A DNA stretch of 64,000 nt from Flavobacteriaceae bacterium bin25 (GTDB lineage Bacteria > Bacteroidota > Bacteroidia > Flavobacteriales > Flavobacteriaceae), in contig MPMN01000008.1 in assembly GCA_002238525.1 (NCBI GenBank), positions 1-64,000 of the forward strand. Direction: 5' to 3'. Below, in pieces: positions 46,490-55,957 of this stretch. Both the position numbers and the translations under genes were made by a program. A model generated the notes under the pieces. That model did not search any database and was not told the DNA's origin. It worked only from the letters and a program-made list of their open reading frames with translations. Positions within the stretch are counted from its first letter, which is position 1; each line of letters opens with the position of its first letter.

Positions 46490-47430
46490 AATTTGATGTG
46501 TTTAATCACCACCTCAATGTGGTTCATAATTGAAAGTTTCTTGATAGTTCCTAAACCTGGAAATTTTCCTGTATTATGCAACTCTGTAAAAATTTTCACT
46601 GCTTCAGTATTTATAGCATTTGAATCGCACCATTTTACAAGCTTGCTAACTGCTACAGAAAACTTTCCAGCGACATCAGAGATATCTTCATTTGAATCAG
46701 AAACAAAATGTCTTACTTTAAATTTTTGTTCTTTATCAACAAATGACAAGTGTATAACAACGGCCCTTGGTAAAAATCCAGATTCTGAATACACATCACC
46801 AATTGTTAGGAAATCAGAAAAACCTGCGAATCCGTCTTCTTTATAATACCTATATTCTTCTGAGAAGATACTTTCTTCATCCGAATAATCAACACTCCTC
46901 TTTTCGTATTTGAAATAATCGTCAAGAGAGACTGTTGTTTTTAAATCAAACTCTTGATTATATCTTCTGGTAGTTCTTGAAAAGTAAATGAAATTATAAA
47001 TGACATTTAAACTAGACATTACTACATCTATCAGTCTTTTAGGAAAATCAACTTTATGGATAAGTGAAATTCCCTTGTATTTCAAATCTGAGCTGCCAAT
47101 ACATTGAATTATGTCAGATAATGATTGTTCTGGGTTTGGATCCAAAATAATCGCTATTTGATAGTTCTCATATTCAGGAATATAGTCTTCTAAAATATCA
47201 ATAATATCTTGATACCTGTGTTTTAGATCTCCAACAAAAGGGTTAATAATTATACTAAAATTTACTCCTTTTAAGGATAACTCTTTTAAAGTTGATTTTA
47301 AAGTTGAAGATGTCTTCACCGGTTCAATTACCGGTGAAATCTTTTTCTGAAATTCATCAGAGAATTTATCACAAAGCTCTCGGATGGCAATTAATTCAAA
47401 TTGCTTACCCCTTAAATATGGAAAATACAC
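46486..47430 (-). CDS. sce7725 family protein (Beta-protein-like)
   Basis: 314-residue cytosolic protein starting MYFPYLRGKQFELIAIREL, the conserved start of the sce7725 family, with the repeated TIM-barrel-like pattern IIINPFVGDLKHRY, AIILDPNPEQSLSDII and GISLIHKVDFP. Family members usually lie directly after sce7726 genes. Function is unknown; the fold resembles the phage-type Beta-protein family. The start overlaps sce7726 by 19 bases, and the stop overlaps the RES-type gene by four, so all three are one translational unit. Confidence 0.8.
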   Translation of the reverse strand: MYFPYLRGKQFELIAIRELCDKFSDEFQKKISPVIEPVKTSSTLKSTLKELSLKGVNFSIIINPFVGDLKHRYQDIIDILEDYIPEYENYQIAIILDPNPEQSLSDIIQCIGSSDLKYKGISLIHKVDFPKRLIDVVMSSLNVIYNFIYFSRTTRRYNQEFDLKTTVSLDDYFKYEKRSVDYSDEESIFSEEYRYYKEDGFAGFSDFLTIGDVYSESGFLPRAVVIHLSFVDKEQKFKVRHFVSDSNEDISDVAGKFSVAVSKLVKWCDSNAINTEAVKIFTELHNTGKFPGLGTIKKLSIMNHIEVVIKHIKL

Positions 47431-48290
47431 TGTTTTTTTAAAAAAGAATCTAAAACTTGAAACTCCTTATCAGACAAGTTTAAATTATAGTAAATATACG
47501 TAAGTGGATCAGGGATTTGTCCATCCTGAAAGTATTTTGGTTCGGAGAGATTTCTATGTTTTTTTAATTTGTTGATAACCATTTTTTGAAAACGTATAAT
47601 CTCTATTTCCTTTGATAAACGAAAACATTCTCTAAATATTTTGGTATTGGGGACATTTGGGATGTACCCAAAATAACATTCAATCAAGTCTATATACTCT
47701 TTTTTCCTTAAGGTTTTAAATAATACTTCATGACTAAATGATGAATTATTTCTTGAAGCTTTTTTGACTTTCTTTAAAGCATTTCTCTGAGTCAACTCAA
47801 TTATACCAAGATTAGTATCAGAGTACCTCTTTACTAGGTTAGGAATATATCTGGAACAAGAAACTACATAAACTTTATCTGCAAATTGAAAATAATTTTG
47901 AATCTGCTTATCCAATCTATTTAAGCTATCGAATTCTGTCTTTATTTCATAAACTATTGCTTCACCATTCAAAAGAACTAAATCAGCTATGGAACCACCA
48001 ATCCTAAACTCATTTAATACTATCGTATCCTCTAGTTTATAACTTTTTAAGAGTAACTCGTGAATTAAGATGTTTTTATAAACATATTCGTTTTTATAAT
48101 TTGACAAAAGAGATTCATAAAAATGATTAATAGCTTCATGACAAGTAGAAAAGTCTTTACCTCTGATATGACCATTAGAACGATAATATTCAAAAGAATA
48201 ATCCTTTTTCCGAAGAATTTTTTTAAAGTTTGCAGGTGTTAAAACATTTGCATAACTTCTTAGATCACTTTTACTTAGAGTATCTCCCAT
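47412..48290 (-). CDS. sce7726 family protein with PD-(D/E)XK nuclease-like core
   Basis: 292-residue cytosolic protein. The segment EFRIGGSIADLVLLNGEAIVYEIKTEFDSL (in two halves around position 115) has the order D-x(8-10)-E-x-K with a hydrophobic strand before it, the signature of the restriction-endonuclease-like fold. The rest is basic and helical. Family members are found next to sce7725 genes in defence-type neighbourhoods. First gene of the three-gene operon, oriented away from the tRNA-Ser. Nuclease activity is inferred. Confidence 0.8.
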   Translation of the reverse strand: MGDTLSKSDLRSYANVLTPANFKKILRKKDYSFEYYRSNGHIRGKDFSTCHEAINHFYESLLSNYKNEYVYKNILIHELLLKSYKLEDTIVLNEFRIGGSIADLVLLNGEAIVYEIKTEFDSLNRLDKQIQNYFQFADKVYVVSCSRYIPNLVKRYSDTNLGIIELTQRNALKKVKKASRNNSSFSHEVLFKTLRKKEYIDLIECYFGYIPNVPNTKIFRECFRLSKEIEIIRFQKMVINKLKKHRNLSEPKYFQDGQIPDPLTYIYYNLNLSDKEFQVLDSFLKKQCIFHI

Positions 48291-48576
48291 CCATTAAATA
48301 AAATCCGATAGAAATCTGTACATATAGGTTTTGGGATTTTATCAAATTATTCAAATCAATACTCTGGGGAAGTAATTAGTTGGCTTATTATAAGTCATTT
48401 CATATTGGTTATGCCTAAAACTATGTAGCATTCTACAAATATTTTTTATGGATTCTAAAGATTTCAATCATGATACCACATAAAATAGTCAAACTACTGC
48501 TAGCGAATTCTAAGCACTTAACACAACACTCAAAGCCTTTTATTTATAGTGTTTTATTGAATTCAAACTCAATACG

Positions 48577-48661
48577 CGGAGAAAGAGGGATTCGAACCCC
48601 CGGAGGTGTGACCCTCAACGGTTTTCAAGACCGCCGCATTCGACCGCTCTGCCATTTCTCC
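48577..48661 (-). tRNA. tRNA-Ser (TGA)
   Basis: 85 nt, acceptor GGAGAAA/TTTCTCC with discriminator G, long variable arm, anticodon TGA in the loop CTTGAAA flanked by CGGT/ACCG. T-arm GGGGGTTCGAATCCCTC. The 3' end faces the sce7726 operon, a typical island insertion side. Confidence 0.97.
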
Positions 48662-48825
48662 GATGCAAAATTAGTGATGTTTTGATTATCAGAATGGACT
48701 TAATTTAAATTGACCTCAACTTGGATGTTTTGCCCATCCAATGATGTCACCACTACAAGATATTATCGGGTATAAAGAAAAGTCAATCGGTTAATGAATG
48801 ACAAAAAATAATTTGCCCTCCCAAG

Positions 48826-48899
48826 TGAACGCGATAGGATTCGAACCTATGACCGTCTGCTTAGAAGGCAGATGCTCTATCCAGCTGAGCTACGCGTCC
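48826..48899 (-). tRNA. tRNA-Arg (TCT)
   Basis: 74 nt, acceptor GGACGCG/CGCGTTC with one G-T pair, anticodon stem CTGCC/GGCAG-type around CTTCTAA, anticodon TCT (AGA codons), discriminator A. Confidence 0.96.
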
Positions 48900-48978
48900 A
48901 TGTGAAATCGACAACCCCAAAACCTCCCTATCTATTACATTATAGCAATGATTTAAAGGACCACCTAATTTGAACTTG

Positions 48979-49062
48979 CGGAGAGACAGGGATTCGAACC
49001 CTGGAGCCGCTTACACGACTACAGATTAGCAATCTGCTCCATTACCACTCTGGCACCTCTCC
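48979..49062 (-). tRNA. tRNA-Ser (GCT)
   Basis: 84 nt with a long variable arm, acceptor GGAGAGG paired to its 3' strand with one G-T, anticodon GCT in TTGCTAA (AGC/AGT codons), discriminator G. Confidence 0.96.
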
Positions 49063-49137
49063 TAAATAAGTCTGCAAAAATAACCTTTAAGCAAATTGAA
49101 TAGCCAAATGAAATGATCTAAATGTTGAGAAAATTAT

Positions 49138-50394
49138 CTACTCTGTATCTGGAGTCAGACATTCAGATTCATACATTTCTTTGTATTTCCTAAATTCATC
49201 AGGGTAATCAGAAAGAACAGTATATATATTCTGGAGAGTTCTTATAACCCCACAATTTTTCTCAATCTCCAAAGCCTTATTCAAAAGTGGAATGCACTGG
49301 AGATACAATTGCTCACGTTCTAATTTTAGTTTTTCATACTCCTCATTTTCTGCCTTAGATGTGCCTAAATCATTCATACTATTAACGATTTCAACATCTT
49401 CTTCTAAAATGAGATTGGTCAGATTTAGATAAGAATTCATATATGAAGGATCTAATTCAATCGATTTTTCATAGTACGATCGGGCTCTGTCCTTTTCTCC
49501 TAAATCCATAGATACAACCCCTAAATTGAAGAAGATAATCGCATTATCAGGATCTTTCTCAGCAGCCTTTTCAGTCAATTCAAGAAATTTTTCCTTTTCA
49601 TCTAATTGAATATATATATTACCCTCTGTAAGTATTAATTCCAAGTCCTCCGGATTTTCCTTTCTAGCCTCTTGAATAACTGCAAGGGCCTTTTCAGATT
49701 CCCCCAATTGTTGATATAGAATGCCAATGTTCTTTACAATTTCAAAATACTTAGATTCAGTTTCCTCAGTACGGAAATTTTCATAATCATCAGATTTTTG
49801 GAATATCTCATACTCTGAAGCCGTAACCTCCTTTTCCTCGCCAGTGCTTTTATCAGTAACAAAATATAAGGTTTCAATACCCTCATATTTCATTTCCTTC
49901 AGCTCCTTATAGTACTGCAACGCAGTTAAGGTATCACGAGCAGTGATAGCACTAGAGGCTGCAAAGTAGAGGTAATCTTGTAATTGATCTGGGCGTACCG
50001 AGTAACTCATATATAACTTTTCAGCAGCTTCTGCGTAATTTTCATCTTCATTCGCCGAAATAGCATCATTGACTAGATCATTAACTAATGAATCCTGCAT
50101 TACCCTAATTTGATCTGAATAGGATTCTATGGACTCCAAGTTTTTTATAATCTCTAATGCTTTTGAATAGTTCCGGTCAAGTCGAGCTATTTTCCCATTC
50201 AATAACGCTAAATCGTTGAGTATTTTGTCATCTGCTGATTCAAAAGCAGATGCATTTTCAGCCAAGTATTCTTTGACCTGCTGAAGTTCACCGCGCTCAA
50301 ACATCTTGTTGGCAGTCCTTAACTCGCGTTTCTGAGCATTTACTGATACGATAGATAAATAAAACAATATAAAAATAAAAAATAAGTTTTTCAT
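49138..50394 (-). CDS. Exported tetratricopeptide repeat protein
   Basis: 418 residues with a signal peptide (1-20, ending VNAQ), then helical TPR repeats throughout: AEAAEKLYMSYSVRPDQL, ILYQQLGESEKALAVIQEAR, LELTEKAAEKDPDNAIIFFN, LGEKDRARSYYEKSIELDPS. Probably periplasmic or membrane-associated. No enzymatic motif. It lies 58 bases after gyrA on the same strand, an arrangement common in Bacteroidota, and may be cotranscribed. Role unknown. Confidence 0.88.
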   Translation of the reverse strand: MKNLFFIFILFYLSIVSVNAQKRELRTANKMFERGELQQVKEYLAENASAFESADDKILNDLALLNGKIARLDRNYSKALEIIKNLESIESYSDQIRVMQDSLVNDLVNDAISANEDENYAEAAEKLYMSYSVRPDQLQDYLYFAASSAITARDTLTALQYYKELKEMKYEGIETLYFVTDKSTGEEKEVTASEYEIFQKSDDYENFRTEETESKYFEIVKNIGILYQQLGESEKALAVIQEARKENPEDLELILTEGNIYIQLDEKEKFLELTEKAAEKDPDNAIIFFNLGVVSMDLGEKDRARSYYEKSIELDPSYMNSYLNLTNLILEEDVEIVNSMNDLGTSKAENEEYEKLKLEREQLYLQCIPLLNKALEIEKNCGVIRTLQNIYTVLSDYPDEFRKYKEMYESECLTPDTE

Positions 50395-50452
50395 AAGTAG
50401 AACATTAGATTTAAATATTTCCTAAAATTAATGAATCAACAGGAATTAACCA

Positions 50453-52915
50453 TTAGAGATCTTTATTTTCTGCTAATTCTTGCTCAATTTTAGTTACAGA
50501 AGCGATCCTATCAAACTCATTGAGATTAATTATTCTGACCCCTTGAGTACTTCTACCCATTACCCGAATTGATTCTAAGGAAGTTCTTATAGCAATACCA
50601 GAATGATTAATAATCATTAATTCGTCTAATTGATTAACCCCTACAATAGCAATGAGACCTCCGGTTTTCTCTGTAATTTTTAAAGAGATTACTCCTTTTG
50701 CTCCACGATTAGTCAGACGATAATCCTTAATGGCAGACCGCTTTCCATAACCGTTTTCTGACACAACCAATAAATCCTTATTTTCATCAGAAACCGATAC
50801 TATTCCAACAACACAATCTGACTCATCCTCTAGCTTGATTCCTTTAACACCACTGCTATATCTAGATGATGGCCGAACTTTAGATTCATCAAAACGAACG
50901 ACACGTCCAGATTTTTTGCCCATAAGGATCTGCGAATTTCCATCTGTTAATTTTGCTACTAACAACTCGTCATCTTGTCTTATCCTTAGGGCAATTACTC
51001 CCTTAGTTCTTATATTGGATAGATTCTTTAATAGTGTCTTTTTAATTATCCCCTTTTTAGTCACCATTGCTACATAGTGATTTTCTATATAATCAGGGTC
51101 CTTTAAATTTCCTGCACAAATGATTGATTTTACCTTTTCTTCATTTTGTAATCTAATCATGTTTTGAATAGGCCTGCCCTTCGAAGTTCTCGACCCTTCC
51201 GGTAATTGATACACTCGCAACCAATAACACCTCCCTAAATCTGTAAAAAACATCAGGTATTGATGCATAGTAGCTATGTAGATTTTTTCTAAAAAGTCCT
51301 CAGTCCGAGTATTAGAAGCCTTTTGTCCTTTACCACCTCTTTTCTGGGTTCGATAATTGTCTAATAAGGTTCTTTTTATATATCCGGCATTTGAAACAGT
51401 AATAACCACTCGCTCATCTGGAATCATGTCCTCAATACGAAAGTCTCCACCCTTAAAGTCTATTTTGGTTCGACGATCATCACCAAAGTCCTCTTTTACC
51501 TGGATTAATTCCTCCTTTACTATCTGCATCCGCAAATCTCTACTCGATAAAATTTCCTTGTACTTTATTATTTTTTGAATTAACTCTTCATGTTCAATTC
51601 TCAATTTTGATTGTTCCAGTCCAGTTAATTGTCGCAATCGCATTTCCACGATTGCTTTTGCCTGGTCTTCACTTAAGTCAAATGTAACTATCAATGCTTG
51701 CCTAGCCTCATCCGGATTAGATGATTTTTTTATCAATTGAATTACCTGATCAATATGATCACTCGCAATAATTAGTCCCTCTAAGATATGTGCCCGCTGC
51801 TGAGCCTTTTTGAGCTCATACTCGTGGCGACGAACAATAACCTCATGCCTATGATCAACAAAATGAAGAATAATGTCCTTTAGATTCAACAACTTTGGAC
51901 GTCCACCAACAAGCGCAATGTTGTTAATACTAAAAGACGATTGGAGGCCAGTTTTCTTGTAAAGATTGTTTAATACCACACTAGGACTAAAACCTTTTTT
52001 CAAAAAATAAACAATCCGAATCCCCTGCCTATCTGATTCGTCACGGATAAGACTTATACCTTCTATCTTCTTCTCATTGATTAGGCTTCCAGTTTTGGCC
52101 ACTAAATCTGCCTTATTGACCTGATAAGGCAATTCAGTCACCACAAAGCATTGCTTGTCCTGAACCTCTTGTTCAACAATTTTAGCTCGTGTAACAATTT
52201 TACCCCTCCCAGTATGAAAGGCATCATGCACACCCTTGTACCCATATATTATTCCGGCTGTGGGAAAGTCTGGAGCCTTGATATACTCCATCAAAGAATC
52301 AATGGAAATATCATTATTCTCAATAAATGCAATAGTTGCGTCTACTACCTCGTTTAGATTATGAGGAGCCATATTGGTGGCCATACCAACAGCGATACCT
52401 GATGAACCATTGATTAAAAGGTTAGGCACCTTAGAAGGTAATACCTGCGGCTCAGTTAACGAATCATCAAAATTTAAGCGAAAATCTACCGTCTCTTTTT
52501 CGATATCAGAAAGTAAGGATTCTGAAATTTTGTGCATACGTGCCTCGGTGTACCTCATAGCCGCAGGAGCATCACCATCAACCGACCCATAATTTCCCTG
52601 ACCATCTACCAAAAGATACCGGAGGTTCCAATCTTGAGCCATCCGAACCATCGTATCATATATAGAATTGTCCCCATGTGGATGATATTTACCCAATACC
52701 TCCCCAACAATTCTAGCTGATTTTTTATAAGCCGTATTAGATCGTACCCCTAATTCATGCATACCATAAAGTACCCTTCTGTGCACCGGTTTTAGTCCAT
52801 CTCGTACATCTGGGAGTGCCCTGGAAACTATTACGGACATTGAATAATCAATGTATGCCGATTTCATTTCTGAATCTATACTCGCTGGTATAAGCTTTTC
52901 TCCGTTATTCATCAA
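50453..52915 (-). CDS. gyrA: DNA gyrase subunit A
   Basis: Cuts and rejoins DNA to introduce negative supercoils together with GyrB. 820 residues. The breakage-reunion domain has the catalytic Tyr122 in [10 protein letters not shown] and the family start [21 protein letters not shown]; the C-terminal half contains the six-bladed pinwheel with the GyrA-box ([11 protein letters not shown], about 525-535), which separates it from ParC. In the quinolone-resistance region [10 protein letters not shown] (78-87, same numbering as E. coli), Asn occupies position 83 where Ser is usual. Confidence 0.97.
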   Translation of the reverse strand: MMNNGEKLIPASIDSEMKSAYIDYSMSVIVSRALPDVRDGLKPVHRRVLYGMHELGVRSNTAYKKSARIVGEVLGKYHPHGDNSIYDTMVRMAQDWNLRYLLVDGQGNYGSVDGDAPAAMRYTEARMHKISESLLSDIEKETVDFRLNFDDSLTEPQVLPSKVPNLLINGSSGIAVGMATNMAPHNLNEVVDATIAFIENNDISIDSLMEYIKAPDFPTAGIIYGYKGVHDAFHTGRGKIVTRAKIVEQEVQDKQCFVVTELPYQVNKADLVAKTGSLINEKKIEGISLIRDESDRQGIRIVYFLKKGFSPSVVLNNLYKKTGLQSSFSINNIALVGGRPKLLNLKDIILHFVDHRHEVIVRRHEYELKKAQQRAHILEGLIIASDHIDQVIQLIKKSSNPDEARQALIVTFDLSEDQAKAIVEMRLRQLTGLEQSKLRIEHEELIQKIIKYKEILSSRDLRMQIVKEELIQVKEDFGDDRRTKIDFKGGDFRIEDMIPDERVVITVSNAGYIKRTLLDNYRTQKRGGKGQKASNTRTEDFLEKIYIATMHQYLMFFTDLGRCYWLRVYQLPEGSRTSKGRPIQNMIRLQNEEKVKSIICAGNLKDPDYIENHYVAMVTKKGIIKKTLLKNLSNIRTKGVIALRIRQDDELLVAKLTDGNSQILMGKKSGRVVRFDESKVRPSSRYSSGVKGIKLEDESDCVVGIVSVSDENKDLLVVSENGYGKRSAIKDYRLTNRGAKGVISLKITEKTGGLIAIVGVNQLDELMIINHSGIAIRTSLESIRVMGRSTQGVRIINLNEFDRIASVTKIEQELAENKDL

Positions 52916-53180
52916 TAATTCATCTTGAAAGTATCTTTACTGAACCCTTCATTTTAAGGTGGCACAAATTACAGAAATCCACACTATACTACCCTATTTT
53001 TAGATAATCTAAATCCATAACTAGAAGATTTTAAAAAATTGATTAAAAACAAATGTGTTCAATTATAAAAGTGCTATTTAGTAATAAAAAGAAAGCAGTA
53101 ACGATTTGAATACTGTTGTTGAGAATTTGACATTCTAATCATTAACAACATCAGATATTATATATTTATATTCAAATAAC

Positions 53181-53188
53181 TACTTTTG
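53181..53188 (+). promoter_or_regulatory. -7 promoter box of clpC
   Basis: TACTTTTG fits TAnnTTTG and lies 15 bases before the ATG at 53204; no TTG box at good spacing. Confidence 0.45.
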
Positions 53189-53203
53189 ACTTAATAATTA
53201 GAA

Positions 53204-55756
53204 ATGGACAAAAAGTTTGAACCGGAAATAAAAAAAGTCTTAGGATTTAGCAAAGAAGAAGCGAATCGACTAGGAAATGACCTCATCGGTACAGAACATC
53301 TGGTTCTAGGTATCCTAAGAGATGGAAATAATAAGGCCATAAATGTTTTTAAGGAACTAAATATCAACTTGGATCATTTGAAATCGAAAATTGAAAGTAT
53401 CAATCTACAAATATTTATAAATGACGAGAAGCCTCAAAGTACAGGATTAACCAAACAAGCAGAACGGGCCTTGAATGAGTGTTACTCTGAGGCGAAATAC
53501 AGCAATAGTGATTACATCAATTCAGGACATCTACTGCTCTGTATTTTAAGAAATCAAAACGATCCAACCACCAAGGCTTTTGCCAAATTAGGCATTACCT
53601 ACGGGAAAGTAAAAGATAGTCTCTCGGGTGAAAAAACTGAGGAAAAAAAGAAATACAGAATGCCACGAATAGAAATTTCTTCAAGTGAAAAAAAATCGCC
53701 TAGATCACGAAGAAATAATCCCCTGTTTGACATCAAAAAAGAATCCTCAAAATCAACAAAAGACAACGAGAGTAAAACTCCCGTTATAGACAATTTTGGA
53801 CGAGACATCACCGATTTGGCCCGAAGTAATCAGTTAGACCCAGTAGTAGGAAGAGATAGAGAAATCGCTCGATTATCACAAATTCTAAGCAGGCGTAAGA
53901 AAAACAATCCCCTATTAATTGGAGAGCCCGGAGTAGGCAAGTCGGCAATTGTAGAAGGTTTAGCTCTAAGAATTGTCAACAAGCAAGTTTCCCGAATTTT
54001 ATTCAACAAAAGAATTATTTCTGTTGATATCGCAGGACTAGTCGCAGGGACAAAGTATCGAGGTCAATTCGAAGAGCGAATGAAAGCATTGATGAACGAA
54101 CTCGAAAACCAGAAAGATATTATTTTATTTATTGATGAAGTTCATACTATCGTCGGAGCCGGCGGTGCTGCAGGAAGTTTAGATGCTTCCAATATGTTTA
54201 AGCCCGCACTTTCTCGAGGTCGATTGCAGTGTATAGGAGCTACAACAATTGACGAATATAGACAACACATTGAACGTGATGGTGCATTGGAGAGGCGTTT
54301 TCAAAAAATTTTGGTTGAAGAACCATCTGACAAAGAAACCCTGGAGATTCTTAAACAAATAAAACCGCACTACGAAGATCATCATAATGTTACTTACACT
54401 GATAAAGCTTTAGAAGCATGTGTTGAACTCACAATTCGATATATGACTGAAAGAAGCATGCCAGACAAGGCAATTGATGCTCTTGATGAGGCAGGTTCCA
54501 AAGTCCATATAACCAACATCAAAGTACCTTCCGAAATACTCGCATTGGAAAGAAAACTCGGTGAAATAAAATCAGCCAAAGAATCTGTTGTTTCGGAACA
54601 ACAATTTGAAGCAGCCGCTAAATTACGTGATGACGAAGCCGAGGCCCAAAAAAGTCTTGATGAGGCGCAATTAAGATGGAATGAAAGTTCTAATGAAGAT
54701 AAACCACTGGTTACCGATATCGAAATCGCTGAGGTAGTTGGTATGATGACCAATATTCCTGTTAGCAAAATTGTAGTTGATGAAAAAACAAAACTTTCAA
54801 ACTTGTTTTCGACTATTCAGAAGAAAATTATCGGGCAGGATGAAGCTGTTAGAAAGGTAGTCAGAGCAATTCAACGAAATAGAGCAGGCTTAAAAAATCC
54901 GAAAAAACCCATAGGGTCATTTATTTTTCTTGGACAAACTGGTGTTGGAAAAACCCAATTAGCAAAAGTGCTAGCTTCTGAAATTTTTGATTCATCTGAA
55001 AATTTAGTCCGGGTTGATATGAGTGAATTTATGGAAAAATTTTCCGTCTCAAGACTAGTCGGAGCCCCTCCCGGTTATGTTGGTTATTCAGAGGGTGGTC
55101 AAGTAAGTGAAAAAGTTAGAAGAAGACCATACAGCGTAGTCTTATTGGATGAAATTGAAAAGGCCCATCCAGATATTTTTAATATCCTCTTGCAAGTTTT
55201 GGATGATGGGTTTATGACTGACAGCGTCGGAAGAAAAGTAAACTTTCAGAATACGATCATCATCATGACCTCAAATATCGGTACGAGAAAAATTAAGGAT
55301 TTCGGGTCAGGGGTTGGTTTTGATACCTCAACAAGAAAATCACAAAACGAATCACACGAAAAGAGGATTATCAATTCTGAACTCAAGAAAACATTCTCTC
55401 CAGAGTTTTTAAACAGAGTTGATGATATAGTAATCTTCAATAAGCTCAACAGAGAGGATATAGGTAAGATAGTTGAAATAGAGATTAACGAACTATTGAA
55501 GCGATTGGAAAAACTAAATTATAATTTTGAAATTGATCACTCTGTGATTGATTTTATCACAAGAGAGGGTTATGATGAAAAATATGGAGCAAGACCACTT
55601 CAAAGAACAATTCAAAGACATATTGAAGACTTAGTTGCCGAAAAAATCGTTAGCGACAATATTAAGGAAGGCGACAATTTAATTGTTTCATGGGATAAAA
55701 AATCTGATAAACTTGATATTACAGTTCAAGAACCTGAAATTGAACCCCATCTTTGA
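53204..55756 (+). CDS. clpC: ATP-dependent Clp protease ATP-binding subunit ClpC
   Basis: AAA+ unfoldase that feeds substrates to ClpP. 850 residues: two Clp-N repeats (about 5-145), first AAA domain with GEPGVGKSAIVEG (about 242) and DEVHTIVGAG, a UVR motif (QQFEAAAKLRDDEAEAQ, about 467), second AAA domain with GQTGVGKTQLAKVL (about 580), LLDEIEKAHPDIFNILLQVL, and the ClpP-docking loop GVGF (about 704-707). The UVR motif and length mark ClpC rather than ClpB. It is divergent from gyrA. Confidence 0.96.
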   Translation: MDKKFEPEIKKVLGFSKEEANRLGNDLIGTEHLVLGILRDGNNKAINVFKELNINLDHLKSKIESINLQIFINDEKPQSTGLTKQAERALNECYSEAKYSNSDYINSGHLLLCILRNQNDPTTKAFAKLGITYGKVKDSLSGEKTEEKKKYRMPRIEISSSEKKSPRSRRNNPLFDIKKESSKSTKDNESKTPVIDNFGRDITDLARSNQLDPVVGRDREIARLSQILSRRKKNNPLLIGEPGVGKSAIVEGLALRIVNKQVSRILFNKRIISVDIAGLVAGTKYRGQFEERMKALMNELENQKDIILFIDEVHTIVGAGGAAGSLDASNMFKPALSRGRLQCIGATTIDEYRQHIERDGALERRFQKILVEEPSDKETLEILKQIKPHYEDHHNVTYTDKALEACVELTIRYMTERSMPDKAIDALDEAGSKVHITNIKVPSEILALERKLGEIKSAKESVVSEQQFEAAAKLRDDEAEAQKSLDEAQLRWNESSNEDKPLVTDIEIAEVVGMMTNIPVSKIVVDEKTKLSNLFSTIQKKIIGQDEAVRKVVRAIQRNRAGLKNPKKPIGSFIFLGQTGVGKTQLAKVLASEIFDSSENLVRVDMSEFMEKFSVSRLVGAPPGYVGYSEGGQVSEKVRRRPYSVVLLDEIEKAHPDIFNILLQVLDDGFMTDSVGRKVNFQNTIIIMTSNIGTRKIKDFGSGVGFDTSTRKSQNESHEKRIINSELKKTFSPEFLNRVDDIVIFNKLNREDIGKIVEIEINELLKRLEKLNYNFEIDHSVIDFITREGYDEKYGARPLQRTIQRHIEDLVAEKIVSDNIKEGDNLIVSWDKKSDKLDITVQEPEIEPHL

Positions 55757-55911
55757 TTTATAATACTTTAAGGAAAGAACTTTTTTTCCTGTATTCTCTA
55801 CCAACATTAGGTTTTCTCTTTACTTCAAGCAAATTATAACGCTATTTAGTGGAGGGTTGACCAATATGAACTCTTTTGAATTTAATTCATTTAGAGCTTA
55901 ATCTATTGTTT

Positions 55912-55919
55912 TAATTTTG
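55912..55919 (+). promoter_or_regulatory. -7 promoter box of the thr operon
   Basis: TAATTTTG fits TAnnTTTG, 38 bases upstream of the GTG start of thrA; no TTG at suitable spacing. No leader peptide with Thr/Ile codons was seen, so no attenuator is claimed. Confidence 0.4.
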
Positions 55920-55957
55920 CCAATCGTTTTTGACATTCCGCATTAAATAATAAAATT

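Noticed and set aside
48470..48685. 71-codon frame ending in GERGIRTPGGVTLNGFQDRR
   Set aside because: This is the antisense translation of tRNA-Ser(TGA), a well-known false ORF.
54394..54768. Minus-strand 124-codon frame inside clpC
   Set aside because: Shadow of the clpC reading frame; no independent evidence.
55773..55790. AGGAAAGAAC-TTTTTTTCCT as a clpC terminator
   Set aside because: The stem is short and A/T-rich and the T-run is part of the stem, so termination is doubtful.
55757..55957. Threonine attenuator before thrA
   Set aside because: No leader ORF with clustered Thr/Ile codons and no alternating hairpins were found.
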